Shown: positions 42,535 to 50,583 of the stretch, piece by piece
Position numbering within the stretch: the stretch's first letter is position 1
Layout: each line of letters starts with the position of its first letter
NCBI GenBank assembly: GCA_963835525.1
Contig: CAWIFM010000009.1
Span: 558,001-622,000, forward strand
Direction: 5' to 3'
DNA: 64,000 nt
DNA from: DASSUW01 sp963835525
GTDB lineage: Bacteria > Actinomycetota > Thermoleophilia > Solirubrobacterales > Solirubrobacteraceae
Translations under genes and position numbers: made by a program
The notes under the pieces: model-generated
What the model saw: only the letters and a program-made list of their open reading frames with translations
What the model was told of the DNA's origin: nothing
Databases searched by the model: none

Positions 42535-43428
42535 GTGACGGCGCCGCTGCCCCAGGTCCCCGAGGAGGTACGCCGCCGCCCGGTCGGCGTCTTCGACTCC
42601 GGCGTGGGCGGGCTGACGGTGCTGCACGAGCTGCTCGTGCAGCTGCCGGCCGAGGACTTCGTGTACGTCGCCGACTCTGCGCGCTTCCCGTACGGCGCCC
42701 GCAGCGGCTCCGAGCTGGAGCGGTTCGCGCTCGAGATCGCCGAGGAGCTGCTCGCGCGCCGCGTGAAGCTGCTCGTGGTGGCCTGCAACTCGGCCACCGC
42801 GGCGGCGCTGCCCGCCATCCGCGCGCGGCTGCAGCAGACCACGCTCGGAGTCGAGGTGCTCGGGGTCGTGCAGCCCGGCGCCGTGCAGGCGGTCGCAGCC
42901 ACCCGCAACGGCCGCGTCGGGCTGCTGGCCACGCCGGCGACCGTGGAGAGCGGCGCGTATGCGTCGGCGATCGCCGACGCCGATCCGTTCGTGCGGCTGA
43001 CGGCGGTCGCGTGCCCCGACCTGGCGGCGATCATCGAGGCCGGCTTCCCGTTCGACCAGCACGTGGTCGACACGGTGCGCGAGTACTGCGAGCCGTTGCG
43101 CGCCGCCGAGGTCGACACCGTGGTGCTCGGCTGCACGCACTACCCGCTCGTGCGCCCGATGCTCCAGCGCATGCTCGGCCGCGGCGTCAACATCATCGTC
43201 TCGGGCGACCCGCTGGCCCACCAGGTCGAGCACGTGCTCGGCGCCCGCGGTCTGGCCAACCCGCGCGCCGACGAGCGCGGCCGCGTGGTCGAGGGCCGCT
43301 ACTCGTTCCTGTGCACGGGCGACACCCAGGCCTTCCGCACGCTCGGCACGCGCTTCCTGCAGCTGCCGCTGGCCGAGGTCGAGCCGCTCGCGCTCGGCGC
43401 GCGCGAGCTCGTCGGAGGGGGACGATGA
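42535..43428 (+). CDS. murI: Glutamate racemase
   Basis: This enzyme makes D-glutamate for peptidoglycan. The 297-residue protein has the start motif GVFDSGVGGLTVL, the two catalytic cysteines in VACNSATA (Cys84) and LGCTHYP (Cys200), and the substrate motif SARFPYG. GTG start. It overlaps rph by 4 nt (ATGA); rdgB follows, giving the murI-rph-rdgB order common in actinobacteria. Confidence 0.95.
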   Translation: MTAPLPQVPEEVRRRPVGVFDSGVGGLTVLHELLVQLPAEDFVYVADSARFPYGARSGSELERFALEIAEELLARRVKLLVVACNSATAAALPAIRARLQQTTLGVEVLGVVQPGAVQAVAATRNGRVGLLATPATVESGAYASAIADADPFVRLTAVACPDLAAIIEAGFPFDQHVVDTVREYCEPLRAAEVDTVVLGCTHYPLVRPMLQRMLGRGVNIIVSGDPLAHQVEHVLGARGLANPRADERGRVVEGRYSFLCTGDTQAFRTLGTRFLQLPLAEVEPLALGARELVGGGR

Positions 43429-44144
43429 CCCAACGGAGCGGAGGTCGCGCGGCCGACCAGCTGCGGCCCACCACGATCGAGCCCGGCTTCGTCCGGCCCG
43501 CCACCGGCTCGGCGCTGATCTCGTGCGGCGAGACGCGCGTGATCTGCACCGCCTCGGCCCAGGAGTCGGTCCCGCGCTGGCTGATGGGCAAGGGCCGCGG
43601 CTGGGTCACGGCCGAGTACGGGATGCTGCCCGCCTCGACGGGCGACCGCAAGCAGCGCGACGTGTCGAAGGGCCGTCCCGACGGCCGCACGGTCGAGATC
43701 CAGCGCCTGATCGGCCGCTCGCTGCGCGGGGTGATCGACTTCGCGGCGCTCGGCGAGCGCACCATCTACATCGACTGCGACGTCCTGCAGGCCGACGGCG
43801 GCACCCGCTGCGCCTCGATCACAGGCGGCTACGTCGCGCTCGAGCTCGCCGTCCGCAAGCTGATGGAGAAGGGCCTGCTCACCCGCTCGCCGCTCACCGG
43901 CAGCGTCGCAGCCGTGTCGTGCGGGGTCGTCGACGGCGTCCCGCTGCTCGACCTCGACTATCCCGAGGACTCCTCCGCGGAGGTCGACGCCAACGTGGTC
44001 ATGACCGGCGAAGGCGGGCTCGTCGAGGTCCAGGCGACCGCCGAGCGCACGCCGCTCAGCCGCGCGCACCTCGATGACCTGCTCGCGCTCGCGGGCGGCG
44101 GCATCGAGGCGCTGCGCGAGGTCCAGGCGGCCGCCGTACGGTAG
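43425..44144 (+). CDS. rph: Ribonuclease PH
   Basis: This phosphorolytic 3'-5' exoribonuclease trims the 3' end of tRNA precursors. Its 239 residues show LRPTTIEPGF, GETRVICTASAQ, RGWVTAEYGMLPAST, RTVEIQRLIGRSLRGVID and the phosphate/metal region DCDVLQADGGTRCASITG and LDLDYPEDSSAEVD, all family hallmarks. The ATG at 43425 overlaps murI and is preceded by GGAGGGGGA. A long structured spacer separates it from rdgB. Confidence 0.95.
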   Translation: MTQRSGGRAADQLRPTTIEPGFVRPATGSALISCGETRVICTASAQESVPRWLMGKGRGWVTAEYGMLPASTGDRKQRDVSKGRPDGRTVEIQRLIGRSLRGVIDFAALGERTIYIDCDVLQADGGTRCASITGGYVALELAVRKLMEKGLLTRSPLTGSVAAVSCGVVDGVPLLDLDYPEDSSAEVDANVVMTGEGGLVEVQATAERTPLSRAHLDDLLALAGGGIEALREVQAAAVR

Positions 44145-44310
44145 TGCCGCGGTTCGGGATCTCAACGGCACTCGTCGGCGCCGGCCCGCGCCTGCCGGCA
44201 CCCGGCATCCGGTCACGTGCCACCAGCATGCTCGCGGATGCCGTGCACCGGCAGGCACGATCCGGCATCCGCCGGTGGTGCCGCCGAGACCCCGAACCAC
44301 GACACTAGGT
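44145..44310. repeat. Highly structured intergenic element between rph and rdgB
   Basis: The outer arms GGTTCGGGATCTC (44151-44163) and GAGACCCCGAACC (44286-44298) pair with one mismatch. They enclose several CCGGCA/TGCCGG and CGGATGCCG/CGGCATCCG units (around 44193-44212, 44235-44275) that can fold into nested hairpins. It could be a REP-type element, a processing site or an undescribed RNA. No coding potential was seen. Confidence 0.6.
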
Positions 44311-44313
44311 GCC

Positions 44314-44874
44314 GTGCGGCTGCTGCTCGCAACCCGCAACGCCCACAAGCTCCGCGAGTTCGAGCGGCTGCTGCCCGCAGTCGCGCTCGATCCGCTGCCC
44401 GACGAGGTCGACACGCCGCCCGAGGACGGCGACACGTACGCCGCCAACGCGCTCATCAAGGCGCGCGCGGCGGCTGCCGCGACCGGCCGCCCCGCGATCG
44501 CCGACGACTCCGGCATCGAGGCCGAGGCGCTCGGCTGGGCGCCCGGGGTCCGCACGGCGCGCTTCGCGGGCGAGCACGCGACCGACGGTGAGAACCTCGC
44601 CAAGCTCGCCGCCGAAGCGCCGGCCGGCACCCGCCTGCGCTACGTCTGCGTGATCGCACACGTGGACGCCGACGGGACGGAGACGCTGTTCGAGGGCACG
44701 GCCGAGGGCATCGTCGCCGACGTGCCGCGCGGCGAGGGCGGCTTCGGCTACGACCCGATCTTCGTGCCCGCCGGCGACGGCCGCACCATGGCCGAGCTCA
44801 CCGACGCCGAGAAGGACGCGATCTCGCACCGCGGCCACGCGGCGCGCGCGCTCGCGGATTGGCTGGACCCATGA
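44314..44874 (+). CDS. rdgB: Non-canonical purine NTP pyrophosphatase (RdgB/HAM1 family)
   Basis: The enzyme removes dITP/XTP from the nucleotide pool. Its 186 residues have ATRNAHKLREFERLLP at the N-terminus, the catalytic IADDSGIEAEALGWAPGVRT, the GEGGFGYDPIF loop and the C-terminal KDAISHRGHAARAL. The GTG start at 44314 gives exactly the family N-terminus; the longer upstream frame reads through the repeat element. It overlaps the CDF gene by 4 nt. Confidence 0.93.
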   Translation: MRLLLATRNAHKLREFERLLPAVALDPLPDEVDTPPEDGDTYAANALIKARAAAAATGRPAIADDSGIEAEALGWAPGVRTARFAGEHATDGENLAKLAAEAPAGTRLRYVCVIAHVDADGTETLFEGTAEGIVADVPRGEGGFGYDPIFVPAGDGRTMAELTDAEKDAISHRGHAARALADWLDP

Positions 44875-45779
44875 TGCGCGGCCAGCGCACGCGCGCGGCG
44901 CTGATCTCGATCGCCTCGAACGCCGCCCTGATCGTGCTCAAGCTCATCGCGGGCGTGATCACCGGCTCGGTGGCCATCGTCACCGAGGCGATCCACTCGG
45001 CGGTCGACCTCGTCGCCTCCTTCATCGCCTACTTCTCCGTCCGCCAGGCCGAGGAGCCCGCCGACGCCGACCATCCCCACGGGCACGAGAAGTTCGAGAA
45101 CGTGGCGGCCGCCGCCGAGGGCGTGCTGATCCTCATCGGCTCGGGCGTGATCATCTACGCCGCGATCCGCAGCCTCGTGGTGGGGCCCGAGCTCAAATCG
45201 CTCGGCGTCGGCATCGCTGTGCTCGCCTTCTCGACCGTCGTCAACTTCGGCGTCTCCACGTGGCTCTTCCGCCGGGCCCGCGAGACGCACTCCGCGGCGC
45301 TCGAGGGCGACGCCGCCCATCTGCGCACCGACGCCTTCACCTCCGCCGGCGTGCTGATCGGTCTCGCGCTGGTGCAGATCACCGGCGCCGAGTGGCTCGA
45401 CCCGGTCGTGGCGCTCGTGATCGCAGGCGCGATCGTCGTCACCGGCCTGAAGATCGTCATCCGCTCGTGGGGAGTGCTGGTCGACGAGGCGCTGCCCGCC
45501 ACCGAGCTCGAGGCGATCCGGGAGACGATCCAGGGCTTCGCCGGCCGCGGCGTGGTCGGCTACCACAAGCTGCGCACCCGGCGGGCCGGTGCCCGCCGTT
45601 ACGTGGACATGCACGTGCAGTTCGAGAGCGGCACGTCGCTGGAGGACGCCCACGGGACCGCGCACGCGTTGCAGGACGAGATCGCCGGCCGGCTCCCGGG
45701 GGATGTCGATGTGCTGATCCACCTCGAGCCCGCCGACAAGGTGCGCGCCGAGCCGGGGGAACGTCAACTGCGGCATTGA
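44871..45779 (+). CDS. Cation diffusion facilitator family transporter
   Basis: The 302-residue membrane protein has six hydrophobic segments. It carries the CDF metal-site motifs SxxxD/HxxxD in the helices (VTEAIHSAVDLVASF and HLRTDAFTSAGVLIG), the intracellular DHPHGHEKFE after helix 2 and a C-terminal cytoplasmic domain (HKLRTRRAGARRYVDMHVQF). It would export Zn, Fe, Mn or Co in exchange for protons. The ATG at 44871 overlaps the rdgB stop. Confidence 0.92.
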   Translation: MMRGQRTRAALISIASNAALIVLKLIAGVITGSVAIVTEAIHSAVDLVASFIAYFSVRQAEEPADADHPHGHEKFENVAAAAEGVLILIGSGVIIYAAIRSLVVGPELKSLGVGIAVLAFSTVVNFGVSTWLFRRARETHSAALEGDAAHLRTDAFTSAGVLIGLALVQITGAEWLDPVVALVIAGAIVVTGLKIVIRSWGVLVDEALPATELEAIRETIQGFAGRGVVGYHKLRTRRAGARRYVDMHVQFESGTSLEDAHGTAHALQDEIAGRLPGDVDVLIHLEPADKVRAEPGERQLRH

Positions 45780-45810
45780 GGGAGTGGGATCGAGGCTCGC
45801 CAGGAGCGGT

Positions 45811-45951
45811 TCAGCGCAGGTTGATCGCCGCCGCCAAGGCGACCGCGAACACCACCCCGGCATAGCCGTAGTAGTCGGACAGCAGCAGGATCAGGGCCGC
45901 GACCGCGCACACGAACACGGTCACGAGCCAGGCGATGCGAGACAGCGGCAC
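45811..45951 (-). CDS. 46-residue membrane peptide, unknown
   Basis: A GTG-started minus-strand frame encodes VPLSRIAWLVTVFVCAVAAL followed by ILLLSDYYGYAGVVFAVA and ending AINLR. Two hydrophobic helices separated by SDYYGY give the composition of a genuine small membrane protein rather than a shadow frame, and nothing else is coded here. It is divergent from the Roadblock gene (26 bp apart) and convergent with the CDF gene. The function is unknown. Confidence 0.5.
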   Translation of the reverse strand: MPLSRIAWLVTVFVCAVAALILLLSDYYGYAGVVFAVALAAAINLR

Positions 45952-45977
45952 GAGGCGGGTATTCTCGCCGACGGCCG

Positions 45978-46298
45978 ATGAGCCCTGCTCCGACCCTCAC
46001 CCCGCAGCTCGCTCTCGACTACCTGCGAGAGCTGTCGGCCGACATCCGGGCGGGCGTGGTGCTCGACCCTGACGGCGGCCTGCTGGCCGGGCCCGAGGCG
46101 ATGGCCGAGCCCGCGCGCGACCTCATCAGAGCGAGCGGCGACGCCCGCGAGCTGCAGGTGACAACTGCTGACGGGGGCGTCTACGCGGCGCGCTCCAGCC
46201 AACACGCCATCGCCGTCGTCTGCGGCCGCTTCGCGCTGCCGAGCCTCATCCGCTACGACCTGCGGGTCGTGCTCGCCGACCTGGCCGGCGGCGACTGA
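45978..46298 (+). CDS. Roadblock/LC7-like domain protein
   Basis: This 106-residue protein resembles the Roadblock/LC7 alpha-beta fold (LALDYLRELSADIRAGVVLD, DGGLLAGPEAM, TTADGGVYAARSSQHAIAVV). Bacterial members often sit beside small GTPases or regulate polarity and signalling, but none is adjacent here. The ATG at 45978 is the first start. The next gene overlaps by one base. Confidence 0.6.
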   Translation: MSPAPTLTPQLALDYLRELSADIRAGVVLDPDGGLLAGPEAMAEPARDLIRASGDARELQVTTADGGVYAARSSQHAIAVVCGRFALPSLIRYDLRVVLADLAGGD

Positions 46299-46522
46299 TG
46301 CCGCGGCTCCCGCGCAAGTCTTCGGCCCCCAGACCGCGCGGCGCGGTGGGGGCGGTGGCCGCCGGTCTGGCCCGCCGCAAGGCCGCGCGCGAGCCGCGCG
46401 TGGTGCTCACCGATCCGGGCGGGCACCCGCGCACGCTGGAGCGCGACGACCCCGCCGCCGCACCGCTCCTGGACGCGGCGGAACGGCTGATTTCGGCGTC
46501 CCAGCGCCGTTCCGGGGTCTGA
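46298..46522 (+). CDS. Small basic hypothetical protein
   Basis: The 74-residue protein has a Pro/Arg-rich N-terminus (MPRLPRKSSAPRPRG), and its later part reads VVLTDPGGHPRTLERDDPA. It is coupled to the Roadblock gene by a TGATG overlap, so it is probably its partner or in the same operon. No family was recognised. Confidence 0.5.
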   Translation: MPRLPRKSSAPRPRGAVGAVAAGLARRKAAREPRVVLTDPGGHPRTLERDDPAAAPLLDAAERLISASQRRSGV

Positions 46523-46538
46523 TTCACACCCCCGAAAA

Positions 46539-46553
46539 CCCGCAAAATGCGGG
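46539..46553 (+). terminator. Hairpin between the Roadblock operon and hup
   Basis: CCCGCA (46539-46544) pairs with TGCGGG (46548-46553) around AAA, 17 nt after the preceding stop codon. No T-run follows. It probably separates the two units; a -10-like TTAAGT (46594-46599) for hup follows. Confidence 0.5.
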
Positions 46554-46653
46554 GAAACCACCGAATTTGGCTCTAGAGCGTCCGATGGCGCTGTTAAGTT
46601 CGCCCCCGTCATCCAGATCTCCCGGGTCTGCCGGGGGAACAAGGAGGAGCTTC

Positions 46654-46929
46654 ATGACCACCAAGTCGGAATTCGTCGACAAGGTCGCCTCTGAGAGCGG
46701 CCTGAGCAAGAAGGATGCCGGTGCTGCGGTCGATGCCGTCATCAGCACCATCGAGAGCGAGCTCAAGTCGGGCGGGGAAGTCAGCTTCACCGGCTTCGGC
46801 AAGTTCCACGTCGCGAACCGCGGCGCCCGCGAGGGCCGCAACCCGCGCACGGGCGAGACGATGACGATCGCCGCCAGCCGCGTCCCGCGCTTCACTGCCG
46901 GGTCGGGGCTCAAGAAGGCCGTCAAGTAG
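46654..46929 (+). CDS. hup: HU-family DNA-binding protein
   Basis: This is a nucleoid-associated protein of 91 residues. It has the HU dimer core (KSEFVDKVASESGLSKKDAG) and the DNA-arm region GFGKFHVANRGAREGRNPRT with the conserved RNPxTGE. The ATG at 46654 sits 7 nt behind a strong AAGGAGGAG ribosome site, one of the best in the window, as expected for an abundant protein. It stands alone behind its own promoter, and pyrF starts 5 nt later. Confidence 0.95.
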   Translation: MTTKSEFVDKVASESGLSKKDAGAAVDAVISTIESELKSGGEVSFTGFGKFHVANRGAREGRNPRTGETMTIAASRVPRFTAGSGLKKAVK

Positions 46930-46934
46930 CCGTC

Positions 46935-47957
46935 ATGTCTGAGGCGGGCGCCGGCGATGGTTCGCCGGCGCCCCGTCCGACCTTCGGCGATCGGCTCGCC
47001 GGCGCCGTCGCGGCGCGCGAGTCACAGATCGTCCTCGGGATCGACCCCGATCCCGCACGGCTGTGGCCGGGTGCGCTCGACCACGCCTCGCGCGCCCGCG
47101 CCGACCTGGCGGAGGGCTTCGCCGCCGCCCACGAGATCGCCCGCGACGTCACCGGCTCCTCAGCGCCCGAGCCGCAGCCGCCCGCGCTCGAGGCGGCCGC
47201 CGCCGTGCTCGCGCACTCGCTGGCCCTGATCGACGCGGCGGGACCGGCCTGCGTGGCCGCCAAGCCGCAGCTCGCCTGCTTCGAGCGGCTCGGCTTCGCC
47301 GGCGCGCTCGCGCTCGAGGCCGTGTGCGCACACGCCCGTGCCGCCGGCCTGCTCGTGCTCGCCGACGGCAAGCGCGGCGACGTCCCCGTGACCGCCGCGG
47401 TCTACGCGCAGGCGCTCACCGGCAGCACGCCGTCGCCGTTCGGCCCCGTGCCCGGGCTCGGGGTCGACGCGCTGACCGCCAATCCGCTGACCGGGCGCGA
47501 CGCGCTGGCGCCGCTGGTCGACGGCGCGCGCCGCGCCGCCGCCGGCGTGTTCGTCCTCGTCCGCACCTCCAACCCCGGCGCCGCCGACCTGATGGACCTC
47601 GAGCTGGCGAGCGGCGAGCCGCTGTGGGAGCGCCTGGCCGCGATCGTCGCCGAGCTCGGGCAGGCCGGGAGCGCGGGACTCAACGACGTCGGCGCCGTCA
47701 CCGGCGCCACCGCGCCGCAGCACCTGGCCCGCATGCGCGAGCTGATGCCGCGCACGCCCTTCCTGCTGCCCGGGGTCGGTGCGCAGGGCGGGGACGTCTC
47801 GGCGCTGGCGCCCGCCTTCGCCCCGGGCCGCGCGGCCGGCCTCGTGACCGCCTCGCGCTCGATCGCGCACGCCCACGAGCAGACCTCCGGCGAGCCGGCC
47901 GCGGCGGCCCACGCGGAGGCCGAGCGCCTGCGCGAGCTGGCGTGGGCGCTCGCATAA
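46935..47957 (+). CDS. pyrF: Orotidine 5'-phosphate decarboxylase, type 2
   Basis: The last enzyme of UMP synthesis, 340 residues. Visible motifs are the N-terminal VLGIDPDPARLWPG, KPQLACFERLG, the catalytic Asp-Lys pair in LLVLADGKRGDVPVTA, VLVRTSNPGAADLMD, and the phosphate loop FLLPGVGAQGGD. The extra length and DGKRGD spacing match the actinobacterial/myxobacterial type 2 form. The ATG follows hup by 5 nt. Other pyr genes are not nearby. Confidence 0.92.
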   Translation: MSEAGAGDGSPAPRPTFGDRLAGAVAARESQIVLGIDPDPARLWPGALDHASRARADLAEGFAAAHEIARDVTGSSAPEPQPPALEAAAAVLAHSLALIDAAGPACVAAKPQLACFERLGFAGALALEAVCAHARAAGLLVLADGKRGDVPVTAAVYAQALTGSTPSPFGPVPGLGVDALTANPLTGRDALAPLVDGARRAAAGVFVLVRTSNPGAADLMDLELASGEPLWERLAAIVAELGQAGSAGLNDVGAVTGATAPQHLARMRELMPRTPFLLPGVGAQGGDVSALAPAFAPGRAAGLVTASRSIAHAHEQTSGEPAAAAHAEAERLRELAWALA

Positions 47958-47990
47958 AGCCGCCCGGACCCGCCGCTACCATTGCCCTCG

Positions 47991-48305
47991 ATGGCCCATC
48001 GCAGCCCCGCGCGGTTCTTGGCGCCGCTCGCGCTGCTTGCCGTCGTCGCCGCCCTCTTCATGGTCGTGCAGTCCTCCCGGACGGACTCGGGCGGGAACGG
48101 CTCGCCCAATCGCGCGACCGACGCCCGGCCGACCGCGACGGCGACGCCGCAGCGCAAAGGCCCGCGCCGCTACCGCGTCAAGGTGGGCGACACGCCGTCG
48201 TCGATCGCCGACAAGACCGGCGTCCCGCTCGAGGACATCCTGCGGCTGAACCCGGACCTGGATCCGCAGACGATCCAGGTCGGCCAGAGGATCAGGCTCC
48301 GATAG
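47991..48305 (+). CDS. LysM-domain membrane-anchored protein
   Basis: This 104-residue protein has an N-terminal membrane anchor or signal (FLAPLALLAVVAALFMVV), a Ser/Thr/Pro-rich linker and one C-terminal LysM domain (YRVKVGDTPSSIADKTGVPL ... LDPQTIQVGQRIRL) that would bind peptidoglycan. TACCAT at 47977-47982 lies 8 nt before the ATG at 47991, suggesting a leaderless mRNA and arguing against the TTG at 47982. The next gene, a D,D-carboxypeptidase, overlaps by one base, so both act on the cell wall. Confidence 0.8.
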   Translation: MAHRSPARFLAPLALLAVVAALFMVVQSSRTDSGGNGSPNRATDARPTATATPQRKGPRRYRVKVGDTPSSIADKTGVPLEDILRLNPDLDPQTIQVGQRIRLR

Positions 48306-49561
48306 TGAGCGCCGCCGCCCGGACAGCGGTGGCGGCCATGGCGGCCGCCGCGCTCCTGCTGATCGCGCCCACCGCGGCGCTCGCGCGCGACTGCCCGTCG
48401 GCCGTCAATGCGAAGAACGCGATCGTGCTCGAAGTGTCCACCGGCGAGGTGGCGTGCGAGCGCGCCGCCGACCAGCGGCGCCCCGTCGGCTCGGCGGTGA
48501 AGCTGATGACCGCGCTGCTGACGCTCGAGCGCGCGGAGCTCTCTGACCGCTTCCGGGCGACCGACTACCGGCCGGCCATGGCCGAGTCCCAGATCGGCCT
48601 GCGCCCGGGCGAGCGCATGAGCGTGCGCGACCTCCTGCGCGGCCTGCTCGCCGAGTCCGGCAACGACGCAGCCATGGCGCTGGCGGTCGGCGTGGCGGGG
48701 TCCGAGCGCGCCTTCGTGCGGCAGATGAACCGCCGCGCGCGCCGGCTCGGCCTGGACAACACCCGCTACCGCAACCCGATCGGGCTCGACGAGCCAGGCG
48801 CCTACAGCAGCGCGCGCGACCTCGTGACGCTCGCGACCCTGCTGCGCACCAAGCCGTTCTTCCGGCACACCGTCGACAAGCCGAGCGTGGAGCTCACCAC
48901 CGGCGACCATCCCCGGACGTTCAAGAACCGCAACGACCTCGTCGGCAAGGTCAAGTGGGTCAACGGCGTCAAGACCGGCCACACGCTCAACGCCGGCTAT
49001 GTGCTGGTGGGCTCGGGGCGCAGCAACGGCATCCAGGTCGTCTCCGCCGTGCTCGGGACCCCGAGCGAGAGCGCACGCGACGCCGACTCGCTCGCGCTGC
49101 TGACCTTCGGCCGCCGCTCCTTCCAGCGCATCACGGCCGCGCCCCAGGGCCGCAGCGTCGGCATCAGCGTGCCGATCCGCTACCGCCGCGGAGCCGAGCT
49201 GGGCCTCGTGATCGGACCCAACGGCCAGCGCACCGTGGTGCCGGACGGCGAGCGCGGCCGCGTCGTGGTCAAGCCCACCAGCTATCCGTCCGAGGTCGAG
49301 GGCCCGATCGCCGCCGGCACCGTGCTCGGCGAGGCCGACGTCCTCTACGACGCCCGCAAGATCGCCACCGTTCCGCTCGTCGCCGGCTGGGACGTCGCGA
49401 AGGCCGATCTGGCGCAGCGCACCAAGTCCTGGTTCACCCGGCCGCTCGCAGTCGTGCTCGCCTTCGCCGTCCTGGGCGGTACGGTGCTGTTGGCACGGCG
49501 GCGGCGGCGACCCCGCGGACCGCGCTCCAGGCGGGCACGCGAGGAGGCCCGGACCGCATGA
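48305..49561 (+). CDS. D-alanyl-D-alanine carboxypeptidase (PBP5/DacA-like)
   Basis: This exported penicillin-binding protein has 418 residues: a signal peptide (ending ALA-R near 28), the catalytic triad of motifs SAVK (Ser63-Lys66), SGN (118-120) and KTG (223-225), a PBP5-type C-terminal beta domain and a membrane helix near the end (VVLAFAVLGGTVLLA) with a basic tail. It trims the terminal D-Ala of peptidoglycan stems. The GTG start overlaps the LysM gene by one base; the pfkB-type gene overlaps by 4 nt. Confidence 0.9.
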   Translation: MSAAARTAVAAMAAAALLLIAPTAALARDCPSAVNAKNAIVLEVSTGEVACERAADQRRPVGSAVKLMTALLTLERAELSDRFRATDYRPAMAESQIGLRPGERMSVRDLLRGLLAESGNDAAMALAVGVAGSERAFVRQMNRRARRLGLDNTRYRNPIGLDEPGAYSSARDLVTLATLLRTKPFFRHTVDKPSVELTTGDHPRTFKNRNDLVGKVKWVNGVKTGHTLNAGYVLVGSGRSNGIQVVSAVLGTPSESARDADSLALLTFGRRSFQRITAAPQGRSVGISVPIRYRRGAELGLVIGPNGQRTVVPDGERGRVVVKPTSYPSEVEGPIAAGTVLGEADVLYDARKIATVPLVAGWDVAKADLAQRTKSWFTRPLAVVLAFAVLGGTVLLARRRRRPRGPRSRRAREEARTA

Positions 49562-50532
49562 TCATCACGGTCACCCTCAACACGGCCATAGACAAGACCC
49601 TCTCCGTGCCGAACTTCAGGCTCGGCCGCCGCCATCGCACGGTGGAGCAGACGACCATGCCGGGCGGCAAGGGCGTCAACGTCGCGCGCGTGCTCAAGAC
49701 GCTCGGGGCGCCGGTGATCGCCACCGGCTTCACGGGCGGCCCGACCGGCACGCGGATCGTCGACCAGCTGACCAGCCTGTCCGTGCTCAGCGACTTCGTG
49801 CGCATCCGCGAGGAGTCGCGCACGAACACGGCGGTGATCGACCCGACGACCGGCGAGCAGACCGAGATCAACGAGAAGGGCCCCAAGGTCTCCGAGCAGG
49901 AGGCCGAGCTGTTCGTGGACAAGCTGCTCTATCTCGCCAAGGGCGCCTCGATGTGCGTCTTCGCCGGCTCGCTGCCGCGCGAGGTCGACATCGAGATCTA
50001 CGCGCGGCTGATCCGCGAGCTGCGGCGGCTCGGGGTCACCACGCTGGTCGACACCGACGGCGACCCGCTGCGCCGCGCCGTGCGCGCGGAGCCGGACCTG
50101 GTCTCGCCGAACGTGCTCGAGGCCGAGGAGCTCGTCGGCCATGAGTTCAACGACGACGAGGACCGCATCATCGCCGTGCGCGAGATGGTCGGGCTCGGCG
50201 CGCGCGAGGCGATCATGACCATGCCCGACGGCTGCTTCGCGCAGATGGCGCCCACCGAGCCGGGCGGGGACCCGTCCCTGTACCGCGTGACGGTCCCGGG
50301 CGGCGCGATCGAGCCGCGCGCCACGGTCGGCTCCGGCGACGCGTTCCTGGCCGGCTTCGTGTCGGCCCGCTACGCCGGCAAGCCGACCGCCGAGTGCCTC
50401 GCCTACGGCGTCGCCTGCGGCGCCGAGTCGACCCAGCACCTGGGCGCCGGCCTCGTCGATCCCGAGCGCGTCCAGCGCCTGCTCGGCGAGATCGTCGTGG
50501 AACGTCCGGAATTACCGGCCGAAGTCGGTTAG
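49558..50532 (+). CDS. 1-phosphofructokinase family (PfkB) sugar kinase
   Basis: The 324-residue ribokinase-fold kinase has the N-terminal TLNTAIDKTLSVPNF, the substrate loop MPGGKGVNVARVLKTLG, the PfkB signature 2 around VSPNVLEAEEL and the catalytic GSGDAFLAGF. These features match the FruK/LacC/Pfk2 branch acting on phosphorylated hexoses (fructose 1-phosphate, tagatose 6-phosphate or fructose 6-phosphate). No PTS genes are nearby. The ATG overlaps the carboxypeptidase stop. Confidence 0.85.
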   Translation: MIITVTLNTAIDKTLSVPNFRLGRRHRTVEQTTMPGGKGVNVARVLKTLGAPVIATGFTGGPTGTRIVDQLTSLSVLSDFVRIREESRTNTAVIDPTTGEQTEINEKGPKVSEQEAELFVDKLLYLAKGASMCVFAGSLPREVDIEIYARLIRELRRLGVTTLVDTDGDPLRRAVRAEPDLVSPNVLEAEELVGHEFNDDEDRIIAVREMVGLGAREAIMTMPDGCFAQMAPTEPGGDPSLYRVTVPGGAIEPRATVGSGDAFLAGFVSARYAGKPTAECLAYGVACGAESTQHLGAGLVDPERVQRLLGEIVVERPELPAEVG

Positions 50533-50571
50533 GACGCTCGGTAGCCTGGGTGGATCGTCCGCCCTCGGCCC

Positions 50572-50577
50572 TAGGAT
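50572..50577 (+). promoter_or_regulatory. Candidate -10 box of guaB3
   Basis: TAGGAT lies 6 nt before the guaB3 ATG at 50584, with no ribosome site between them. This fits a leaderless transcript. Confidence 0.4.
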
Positions 50578-50583
50578 TCCCGA

